DNA of 32,912 nucleotides from JAJYTI01 sp035302145 (lineage in GTDB: Bacteria; Bacteroidota; Bacteroidia; Flavobacteriales; Flavobacteriaceae). The translations under genes were made by a program, and so were the position numbers. The notes under the pieces are model-generated. The model did no database searches. It saw nothing but the letters and a program-made list of their open reading frames with translations, and had not been told where the DNA came from. Every line of letters begins with the position of its first letter. The stretch's first letter is position 1. The stretch lies in NCBI GenBank assembly GCA_035302145.1, contig DATGSX010000171.1, positions 1-32,912 of the forward strand, in the 5' to 3' direction. Below are positions 26,772 to 32,912 of this stretch, in pieces.

Positions 26772-26820
26772 AAAAATCGGGGATTCGTTTAATTTTCACC
26801 TAAACGAATCCCCGATTTTT
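26772..26820. terminator. Shared bidirectional terminator of the SPOR gene and infB
   Basis: A 20-bp perfect stem (26772-26791 with 26801-26820) around a 9-nt loop sits between the convergent genes, with A-rich and T-rich ends. The right arm ends 24 nt past the infB stop (on the minus strand) and the left arm begins 20 nt past the SPOR stop, so it can end both transcripts. Confidence 0.9.
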
Positions 26821-26844
26821 TATTATACTATTTAGCTATTTAAA

Positions 26845-29649
26845 TTATAGCGTCTTTTTAACCGATACCTCTTTAAAGGCTTCAATAATATCACCTTCTC
26901 TTATATCGTTATAGTTCTTTATTTGAAGTCCACACTCATAACCTTTGCTTACTTCACGAACATCATCTTTAAATCTCTTTAAGGATGACAATTCACCAGT
27001 ATATACTACTACTCCTTCTCGTATTAAACGAACATTAGAGTTACGGTAAACCTTACCGCTAGTTACCATACATCCAGCAACTGTACCAAGTCTTGAAATT
27101 TTGAAGGTTTCACGAACTTCAGCCGAACCAGTAACCTCTTCTCTAATTTCTGGTGACAATAGCCCTTCCATTGCATCTTTCACATCGCCTATAGCGTCGT
27201 AAATGATGGAATATGTTCTAATATCGATTTCTTCTGTATCAGCTATTTGTCTAGCATTACCCATAGGTCTAACGTTGAACCCGATAATTATAGCATCGGA
27301 TGCCGTTGCTAATAACACATCGTTTTCAGTAATTGCACCAACTCCCTTATGAATAATATTTACTTGAATTTCTTCCGTTGATAAATTCTCAAATGAATCT
27401 GTTAATGCTTCTACTGAACCATCTACGTCCCCTTTAAGTATAATATTCAACTCTTGGAAATCTCCTAAGGCAATTCGTCTACCAATTTCATCTAGGGTAA
27501 TATGACGCTGTGTTCTAACCGCTTGTTCACGCTGCAACTGCATACGTCTTGTAGCAATATCTCTAGCTTCACGTTCGTCTTCTACAACATTGAACTTATC
27601 ACCCGCTTGTGGCGCTCCATCCAATCCTAAGACAGATACTGGTGTAGATGGACCAGCCTCTTCGATATGTTTACCTCTCTCATCGGTCATAGCTCGTACT
27701 TTACCACTATGCTGACCTGCCAATACATAATCGCCTACACGTAATGTACCAGACTGTACAAGAACGGTGGAAACATATCCTCTACCTCTGTCTAGGTATG
27801 CCTCTACTACTGTACCACTAGCTAAACGATCCGGATTAGCTTTTAACTCAAGCATTTCTGCTTCAAGCAATACTTTATCTAATAGCTCGTCTACACCCTG
27901 GCCTGTTTTAGCAGAGATATCATGGGACTGAATCGTACCACCCCAATCTTCTACTAACAAGTCCATGGCTGCTAGCTTTTGTTTTATTTTTTCAGGATCA
28001 GCCGTTGGCTTATCCACTTTGTTAATAGCGAAAACAATTGGAACTCCAGCTGCTTGTGAGTGACTAATCGCCTCTTTTGTAGTAGGCATCACATCATCAT
28101 CTGCTGCAATTACGATAATCGCTAAGTCAGTAACTTGGGCACCACGTGCACGCATAGCCGTAAAAGCCTCGTGACCTGGTGTATCTAGGAAGGCTATTTT
28201 CTTTCCGTTTTTAAGTTCTACACCATACGCTCCGATGTGCTGTGTAATTCCTCCGGATTCGCCAGCAATAACATTTTCTTTACGGATAAAGTCTAATAAA
28301 GAGGTTTTACCATGATCTACGTGACCCATTACTGTAATAATAGGTGCTCTTGGTTTTAAATCTTCTGGCGAATCTTCTAACTTATCCTCTACTGTTTCTT
28401 TGATATCGGCAGTAACAAATTCCACGTTATAACCAAACTCATCAGCAACGATAGTAAGTGTTTCAGCGTCTAATCTTTGGTTCATGGTCACCATTAACCC
28501 TAGAGACATACATGCTGAAATAACATCGGTAACTGGAACATCCATCATGGTTGCCACTTCGCTTACGGTAACGAATTCTGTTACCTTTAGCTCCTTTGCT
28601 GAAGCTTCTAACTCAAGCTGTTCCTGCTCTCTTTGTCTTTGTACGTCACGTCTTTCTCGTCGTTGTCTTGCAGCACCGCGTCCTCTTCTTGATCTACCTT
28701 CTAGCTTAGCTAGGGTATCACGCACTTGCTTTTGTACTTCTTCTGCTGTAGGCTCTTCTCTAGGAGCTGCTTTTGCTCTACGCCTAGATGTAGCACCTCC
28801 ACGTCTGCGTTGTCTTGTACCTGCCGAAGCTCTTCTTCCACCTGCGCTTGGTGCACCTGGCTTGGAAATACGTCGACGACGGCGTCCTCTCTGAGGTCCA
28901 CTGTCGCTTTTCTTCTCGGTCTTTTTCTTTTCAGGGCGTTTAAACTGATCTAAGTCTATAGTTTTCCCTGTAAAGCTAAGTCCATCTAGCTTTTTATATT
29001 TTGTTTTTACACGCTGTACTGGTTGCCCAGTTTCGTCTACATCGCTAATAACCTTTGGCCCAGAAGTGCTTTCTTTCTTTTTCTTTGGCGCCTCTTTTTT
29101 CGCTGTTTCTTTCTTTTTAGAATCTTTTTCAGCAGCCACTTTTGGCTTTTCTTCTTTTTTCTTAGGCTCTTCTTTGGTCTTCGAAACTTTTTTCTTCGTT
29201 TCCTTCTTTTCCTCTACCTTTTCCTTTTTCACCTCAGCTTTTACAGCTTCTTCAGGTTTACTGGCTTTTGGTTTTTTGGATGGAGAAGGTGCATCGAGAT
29301 TAATCTTCCCAACTGTTTTAGGACCTTCTATCTCTGCTCTGGCCTTCACTACTTTTACTTTCGCGGCTTCTTTTTTCTTACGCTGTGCTTCCAATTCCTT
29401 TTCACGAGCCCTACGCAAGGCCTCTTGCTCTTTGCGCTGCTCTTCACCAACCTCTTCCGACTCTACTCTCTTACTCTTGTCCGTTTGAAATGCGTCAGAG
29501 AGAACTTCATATTCCTCTTTCGATATTCTAGTAGTAGGACGCGCCTCCACCTCGTAACCTTTTGATTTAAGGTGTTCTACTGCTCTATCTAAAGAGATGT
29601 TGAATTCTCTTAAAACTCTATTAAGCCTCATTTTTTTACTTCCAGCCAT
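26845..29649 (-). CDS. infB: Translation initiation factor IF-2
   Basis: GTPase of 934 residues that brings fMet-tRNA to the 30S subunit. The N-terminal IF2_N domain is at about 5-55. A long Lys/Glu-rich linker (about 60-235) and an Arg/Gly-rich stretch (about 245-335) follow, then a second IF2_N-like section (TEFVTVSEVATMMDVPVTDV). The GTPase has G1 GHVDHGKTSLLDF near residue 436, G3 DTPGHEAF, G4 NKVDKP and G5 SAKTGQG. The C-terminal beta-barrel domains follow. The linker is low-complexity, which explains long open frames on the opposite strand at 28484-29565. The ATG has a good AGGAG ribosome-binding site about 10 nt upstream, unusual in a phylum that rarely uses one. It is third in the rimP-nusA-infB order, 70 nt after nusA, and a candidate internal promoter lies in that gap. 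Confidence 0.96.
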   Translation of the reverse strand: MAGSKKMRLNRVLREFNISLDRAVEHLKSKGYEVEARPTTRISKEEYEVLSDAFQTDKSKRVESEEVGEEQRKEQEALRRAREKELEAQRKKKEAAKVKVVKARAEIEGPKTVGKINLDAPSPSKKPKASKPEEAVKAEVKKEKVEEKKETKKKVSKTKEEPKKKEEKPKVAAEKDSKKKETAKKEAPKKKKESTSGPKVISDVDETGQPVQRVKTKYKKLDGLSFTGKTIDLDQFKRPEKKKTEKKSDSGPQRGRRRRRISKPGAPSAGGRRASAGTRQRRRGGATSRRRAKAAPREEPTAEEVQKQVRDTLAKLEGRSRRGRGAARQRRERRDVQRQREQEQLELEASAKELKVTEFVTVSEVATMMDVPVTDVISACMSLGLMVTMNQRLDAETLTIVADEFGYNVEFVTADIKETVEDKLEDSPEDLKPRAPIITVMGHVDHGKTSLLDFIRKENVIAGESGGITQHIGAYGVELKNGKKIAFLDTPGHEAFTAMRARGAQVTDLAIIVIAADDDVMPTTKEAISHSQAAGVPIVFAINKVDKPTADPEKIKQKLAAMDLLVEDWGGTIQSHDISAKTGQGVDELLDKVLLEAEMLELKANPDRLASGTVVEAYLDRGRGYVSTVLVQSGTLRVGDYVLAGQHSGKVRAMTDERGKHIEEAGPSTPVSVLGLDGAPQAGDKFNVVEDEREARDIATRRMQLQREQAVRTQRHITLDEIGRRIALGDFQELNIILKGDVDGSVEALTDSFENLSTEEIQVNIIHKGVGAITENDVLLATASDAIIIGFNVRPMGNARQIADTEEIDIRTYSIIYDAIGDVKDAMEGLLSPEIREEVTGSAEVRETFKISRLGTVAGCMVTSGKVYRNSNVRLIREGVVVYTGELSSLKRFKDDVREVSKGYECGLQIKNYNDIREGDIIEAFKEVSVKKTL

Positions 29650-29697
29650 ATACTGCTTCTCCTGTTATTCTCTTTTTTATTTATTAAATAAGATATG

Positions 29698-29730
29698 CAA
29701 AAATAGTCAAAGTATTGGACTACTCTTCAA
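29698..29730 (-). promoter_or_regulatory. Candidate internal promoter before infB
   Basis: On the minus strand TTG (complement of 29728-29730) is followed by 22 nt and TATTTTTG (complement of 29698-29705), a TANNTTTG match. The TTG lies within the last codons of nusA. It could give infB expression independent of rimP-nusA. Confidence 0.4.
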
Positions 29731-30961
29731 ATTCTTCCTTTAATATACTAATTACTTCCATAATTGTCTCTTCTTCCAAATCGGTAAGCGAAACAAGTAC
29801 TTCCATATCTTTCTCTAAAATACTCTTAGCGGTATCTAATCCAACTTGAACGAATTCTTGGATAATCCAATCTTCAATCTCGTCAGAAAACTCCGTCAAC
29901 TCTACATCTTCCTCGGCTCCTTCTCGCAACACATCAATCTCATAGCCAGTAAGTTGACCGGCTAAACGGATATTATGCCCGCCTCTTCCGATTGCCTTGG
30001 ATACTTCCTCTGGCTTTAGAAGAACTTCTGCATGCTTATTTTCCTCATCGATCGTTACATTAAGCACTTTTGCAGGGCTTAAAGCTCGAGTAATATATAG
30101 TTCGGTATTGTTTGTGTAATTGATTACGTCAATATTCTCATTGCCTAATTCGCGAACAATACCATGTATACGCGAACCTCTAACTCCAACACATGCGCCT
30201 ACCGGATCTACTCGGTCGTCGTATGACTCTACAGCCACTTTCGCCTTTTCTCCTGGAATACGCACAACATTTTTTATGGTAATTAAACCATCAAAAACTT
30301 CTGGCACCTCCTGCTCGAACAGTCTTTCTAAAAATTTCGGGTGGGTCCTTGACATGATTACTGCTGGTTTATTACCTCTGAGTTCTACACTCTCAATAAT
30401 ACCACGCACGCTATCACCAGCTCTGAAAAAATCAGAAGGCAACTGTCGGTCTTTCGGCATAATCAACTCATTTCCATCATCATCTAATAAAATTACTACT
30501 CTACTACGAGCATGATGTACTTCTGCCGTTATAATTTCGTTTTCTAAATCTTTAAAATGCTTATAAAGATTTGTATTGTCGTGTTCTTGAATCTTAGCCA
30601 CTAGGTTCTGACGCAATGCTAAAATAGCTCGTCTACCTAAATCAGATAACTTTACTTCTTCCGATACATCTTCGCCTACCTCAAAATCAGGTTCGATTTC
30701 GCGTGCTTCTGTAAGGGATATTTCCTGATTAGGATCTTCTACCAACCCATCTTCTACAACTATTCTATTTCTCCAAATTTCTAAATCTCCTTTATCTGGA
30801 TTGATAATGATATCGAAATTGTCATCACTACCATATTTTCTTTTCAAAGCATTTCTAAAAACATCCTCTAGAATAGCCATAAGGGTTATCCTATCTATGG
30901 ATTTATTATCTTTAAAATCTGAAAAAGAGTCGATTAACGCTATGTTCTCCATGCCTTGCAT
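29720..30961 (-). CDS. nusA: Transcription termination/antitermination factor NusA
   Basis: RNA-polymerase-binding elongation and termination factor of 413 residues. The N-terminal RNA-polymerase-binding domain contains MENIALIDSFSDFKDN. The S1 domain is at about 130-200 (VEPI-like GIIESVELRGNKPAVIMSR), KH1 at about 225-295 (DPVGACVGVRGSRIHGIVRELG) and KH2 at about 300-360 (KAIGRGGHNIRLAGQLTG). A short acidic helical tail ends the protein. The first ATG (30961) overlaps the rimP TAA stop by one base (TAATG), pointing to translational coupling. Flavobacterial NusA proteins usually begin at the second Met (30952, MENIALIDSF), so the true start may be three codons later. Neighbours rimP and infB match the classical order. 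Confidence 0.96.
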   Translation of the reverse strand: MQGMENIALIDSFSDFKDNKSIDRITLMAILEDVFRNALKRKYGSDDNFDIIINPDKGDLEIWRNRIVVEDGLVEDPNQEISLTEAREIEPDFEVGEDVSEEVKLSDLGRRAILALRQNLVAKIQEHDNTNLYKHFKDLENEIITAEVHHARSRVVILLDDDGNELIMPKDRQLPSDFFRAGDSVRGIIESVELRGNKPAVIMSRTHPKFLERLFEQEVPEVFDGLITIKNVVRIPGEKAKVAVESYDDRVDPVGACVGVRGSRIHGIVRELGNENIDVINYTNNTELYITRALSPAKVLNVTIDEENKHAEVLLKPEEVSKAIGRGGHNIRLAGQLTGYEIDVLREGAEEDVELTEFSDEIEDWIIQEFVQVGLDTAKSILEKDMEVLVSLTDLEEETIMEVISILKEEFEE

Positions 30962-31428
30962 TAGTTAAATGTTATCACCGCTTTGGCTTCTTTAATATTA
31001 CTATACTTTATTACCGCTTCTTTTTGTACGGTATGTTTTCCTTTACCTATTGGTTTAGGCTCACGAGCCTTCCACTTCAAAGTAATGCCCTCATCATCTA
31101 CTGATTCTAATCTTGCCTCGATTTTTTGGCCGTCTACTGTTTGAACTTTTAATTTTCGACCAATATTCTTTGGGTATTGTCTCGGCATAGTTATAGGTGA
31201 TGTAGCCCCAGCTGTTGTAACCTCAATAGAATAATCATACGTATCTCTATCTAGCTCACTCTCTACTGCACGACTCACCTCTACACAATCCTGCATACTC
31301 ACTCCATTATCACCATCGAGCACAACAATAATCTGGTTTGCTGGACTAATGTTCAAATCTATCAAAAAAAGAGATGGCCGTTCCTCTAGAGCTTTATCTA
31401 CCAACTCCTTTACTTTATCCTGCATCAT
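30961..31428 (-). CDS. rimP: Ribosome maturation factor RimP
   Basis: Protein of 155 residues needed for maturation of the 30S subunit. The N-terminal RimP domain includes LFLIDLNISPANQIIVVLDGDNGVSMQDCVEVSRAVE, with the conserved D-GV-DC--VSR pattern; the second part (about 80-150) is the small SH3-like domain with the central YSIEVTTAG and SPITMPRQYPKNIGRKLKV. It is first in the operon; its stop overlaps the nusA start by one base. Either of two adjacent ATG codons (31428 or 31425) could begin it. A terminator hairpin lies 28-63 nt upstream of the start, downstream of a candidate promoter. Confidence 0.95.
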   Translation of the reverse strand: MMQDKVKELVDKALEERPSLFLIDLNISPANQIIVVLDGDNGVSMQDCVEVSRAVESELDRDTYDYSIEVTTAGATSPITMPRQYPKNIGRKLKVQTVDGQKIEARLESVDDEGITLKWKAREPKPIGKGKHTVQKEAVIKYSNIKEAKAVITFN

Positions 31429-31455
31429 CTTTTGAACGCTTATTTTAATTACTAC

Positions 31456-31491
31456 AAAAAAAAAAGAGAGGGACTATAGCCGCCCCTCCTC
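31456..31491 (-). terminator. Terminator hairpin in front of rimP (possible leader attenuator)
   Basis: On the minus strand GAGGAGGG, an 11-nt loop and CCCTCTC form a 7-bp GC-rich stem with one bulged base, followed directly by ten T residues (A-run at 31456-31465). It is a good intrinsic terminator. It lies between the candidate promoter at 31525-31532 and rimP. Either it stops transcripts arriving from upstream or it works as an attenuator for the rimP operon. Confidence 0.7.
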
Positions 31492-31524
31492 CCTGATATA
31501 TTTTTTAATAAAATAATCTGTATG

Positions 31525-31532
31525 CAAACATA
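31525..31532 (-). promoter_or_regulatory. Candidate -7 element (TATGTTTG) for rimP-nusA-infB
   Basis: The minus strand has a perfect TANNTTTG match about 97 nt before the rimP ATG. A TTG occurs 23 nt upstream, slightly beyond the usual 19. No other TANNTTTG was seen between it and rimP. The 31429-31744 gap otherwise contains the terminator hairpin and AT-rich sequence with no gene. Confidence 0.5.
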
Positions 31533-31744
31533 CTACTATTTTTCCAATCTAAAAACAAGCGATTGCTTAAATGCAATAATAACTGACATTTTAACGATAG
31601 TTTACCGATTTGACCCACTCATGAAATGAATTATTCCTTAAAAACATGGAAAGAATCACGAAAAAACTGCAAATCCAATAAACTAACAAAACAATCCATG
31701 ATGAGGGTATGGACTAAGTTTAAGGGATTAAAATCACTATCTAC

Positions 31745-32238
31745 TTAAACCCCTACATAGCCTCTTTTAGTATTCTTATAAAGACTATAACTATATAACG
31801 TTATAAGGAAATAGGGTTTTCGAAATATAATTAGCAACAATGCAGTTATTGGCGCATAAATTAACGCCGACAATATAGCCACCGCCCACACAAGAGCAAA
31901 GTTAAGCAATATGAGATCGACTCCTAAATATTGATTACATAGGAATGCAAACAAGGTTCAAATAAAAGCACCTGCTACAATACTGGACACAACCCCCCGT
32001 CGCTAACAGCAGCCAAAATTAATAAAGCTGCTAAGGGATTTAACAGAGCAAGCAGTAATAAACTTAGTATAGAAACCGTAGAAGCGGAAGAAGCAACTTC
32101 AATAAAGTGTTGCATTCTCATATAACTATCCCCATACAGCAAAGGATAAACAAATAGCATAAGCCCCGCCGTCAACGTTTCTAAATTAACACGGATGAAA
32201 TTACTACTTACTCTATTGAAAGAATAGCCACCATACAA
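31745..32238 (-). pseudogene. Decayed gene for a hydrophobic membrane protein
   Basis: Two minus-strand open frames carry consecutive hydrophobic segments. The first (32238-31975, TTG start) ends after LLILAAVSDGG; the second covers 31954-31745. Inserting one base in the six-base homopolymer at 31993-31998 keeps the sequence membrane-like (VVSSIVAGAFI) and leads into the second frame after one in-frame TGA (31958-31960). That gives two lesions, a frameshift and a stop, so the gene is probably inactive. About four hydrophobic helices are visible, and the C-terminus is basic (YKNTKRGY). I do not recognise the family. Sequencing error could explain the homopolymer but not the TGA as well. There is no clear start signal. 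Confidence 0.5.
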
Positions 32239-32396
32239 GTAGCTAGCTCTAGCTTAACATAACTATGTCTTAATCACTATTTTTCGCTTCCTCATTCAGC
32301 CTATTAATTTTTAAAGCAGCTTAAACCAGAGAATTAAATACAGGATGAAAAAAATGGAAACATTCACTTTTAATTTTAAGACTAAATTAATAAATG

Positions 32397-32404
32397 CAAA
32401 CTTA
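32397..32404 (-). promoter_or_regulatory. Weak candidate -7 element (TAAGTTTG) upstream of the decayed gene
   Basis: A TANNTTTG match on the minus strand lies about 160 nt before the first start of the decayed reading frame. No -33 box is seen at the usual distance. The 32239-32520 gap otherwise holds AT-rich sequence with no convincing gene. Confidence 0.25.
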
Positions 32405-32520
32405 TCGATAGCCACTTCATAATAAACACTTACTATATTGCACAAAGAGATTTAAAAGAAAAGAATTTTCGTATTTTTATAAGCACTATATAGTCTACAG
32501 CAAAACATTTTAATAAGTAT

Positions 32521-32912
32521 ATGAGAAAGAGAATTTTAATCCCAACTGATTTCACATCACAAGCAAAAGCCGCACTAATGTCCGCTTTGAAAATGACCGA
32601 AAAATTAGACGCCGAGCTATTTGTATTACACTCTATAGACATTCATGATAGGTTTGTTTCGCGATCTAGTCCAGTTAGCACCGACTCAAGAGAGTCTATT
32701 TTAGTGGAGCGTGCAAAAGAATTAATGGAAGAGCATTTAGCTTCGGAAGGTTTAGATAGTTTATCTCCAACAACTATTGTAGGTACTAACTCCATTTTAG
32801 AAGATGTAATGGAAGCTTGCGAGAAATACGACATAGACTTTATTGTTATGGGATCTAGTGGTGTTAGTGGTTTAGAAAGCTTATTTATAGGTAGCAATAC
32901 CGAACGCGTAGT
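32521..32912 (+). CDS. Universal stress protein (UspA family), 3' end outside the window
   Basis: Plus-strand gene starting at an ATG after an AT-rich leader, with 130 codons visible and no stop before the window edge. It begins MRKRILIPTDFTSQAKAAL, the typical first strand and loop of UspA proteins, where Asp10 contacts nucleotide. Near the edge IDFIVMGSSGVSGLESLFIGSNTERV contains the ATP-binding motif G-x2-G-x9-G-S, so this is probably the nucleotide-binding subclass. The first Usp domain is nearly complete; flavobacterial versions often carry a second copy, which cannot be judged here. Its role is usually in stress resistance or starvation. Open frames on the other strand here (32433-32897) are shadows. 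Confidence 0.9.
   Translation, partial: MRKRILIPTDFTSQAKAALMSALKMTEKLDAELFVLHSIDIHDRFVSRSSPVSTDSRESILVERAKELMEEHLASEGLDSLSPTTIVGTNSILEDVMEACEKYDIDFIVMGSSGVSGLESLFIGSNTERV

Noticed and set aside
28484..29565. Long plus-strand open frames opposite infB
   Set aside because: They are antisense to the Lys/Glu- and Arg/Gly-rich low-complexity linker of IF-2, whose codon bias removes stops on the other strand.
32345..32422. Plus-strand 25-codon open frame preceded by AGG
   Set aside because: Very short, no recognisable sequence, and the region is AT-rich intergenic DNA; nothing supports translation.
32433..32897. Minus-strand open frames in the right end
   Set aside because: They are shadows of the plus-strand universal stress protein gene, whose protein motifs are clear.
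1..32912. Search for CRISPR arrays, tRNA/rRNA genes, insertion sequences or phage genes
   Set aside because: No spaced direct repeats, no tRNA-like or rRNA sequence, and no transposase, integrase or phage protein was recognised.

Overview
This window is chromosomal DNA from a member of the Bacteroidota, most likely order Flavobacteriales. The evidence is a full-length SprA (outer-membrane translocon of type IX secretion and gliding), a complete alternative complex III (ActABCDEF) operon running into cytochrome aa3 oxidase genes, flavobacterial forms of NusA, RimP, IF-2 and a TonB with a poly-proline tract, moderately AT-rich DNA, and repeated copies of the Bacteroidota -7 promoter element TANNTTTG upstream of genes. 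I see no tRNA, rRNA, insertion sequence, prophage or CRISPR array. Almost every gene is on the minus strand.

Layout, left to right. (1) At 1-61 a minus-strand gene begins and leaves the window; it has a near-perfect promoter and a TTG start. (2) 201-9557 is a probable minus-strand operon ruvA-sprA-gcvH-vanZ-tonB, closed by a strong hairpin terminator at 146-180. (3) 9558-9891 is a gap with two hairpins, after which maeB (malic enzyme fused to a phosphotransacetylase-like domain), queG and ruvB follow on the minus strand. (4) 14430-26124 is an eight-gene respiratory operon actA-actB-actC-actD-actE-actF-coxB-coxA, ending at a terminator at 14369-14401. (5) 26365-26751 is the only complete plus-strand gene, a small exported SPOR-domain protein; it and infB converge on one shared terminator with a 20-bp perfect stem. 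(6) 26845-31428 is the rimP-nusA-infB operon, with a candidate promoter and a factor-independent terminator in front of rimP. (7) 31745-32238 looks like a decayed membrane-protein gene with a frameshift and a stop. (8) 32521 to the right edge is the start of a plus-strand universal stress protein gene.

How the genes work together. The Act complex oxidises menaquinol and passes electrons through its c-type hemes to the adjacent aa3 oxidase (CoxA/CoxB), which reduces oxygen; in flavobacteria these form a supercomplex. Oxidase subunit III is not in this cluster. TonB, and the proton-motive force made by respiration, energise outer-membrane transport, and SprA provides the type IX export pore. 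The rest is housekeeping: Holliday-junction processing (RuvA, RuvB), queuosine synthesis (QueG), C4 metabolism (MaeB), the glycine cleavage H protein, and ribosome maturation with transcription/translation factors.

Most of the window is conserved core genome, and I do not see a clear new multigene system. The points most worth a second look are a helix-hairpin-helix-like domain fused to the C-terminus of ActC, the apparent terminator inside the leader of rimP-nusA-infB, the extra N-terminal heme module of ActA (six CXXCH motifs), and the broken membrane-protein gene beside rimP.
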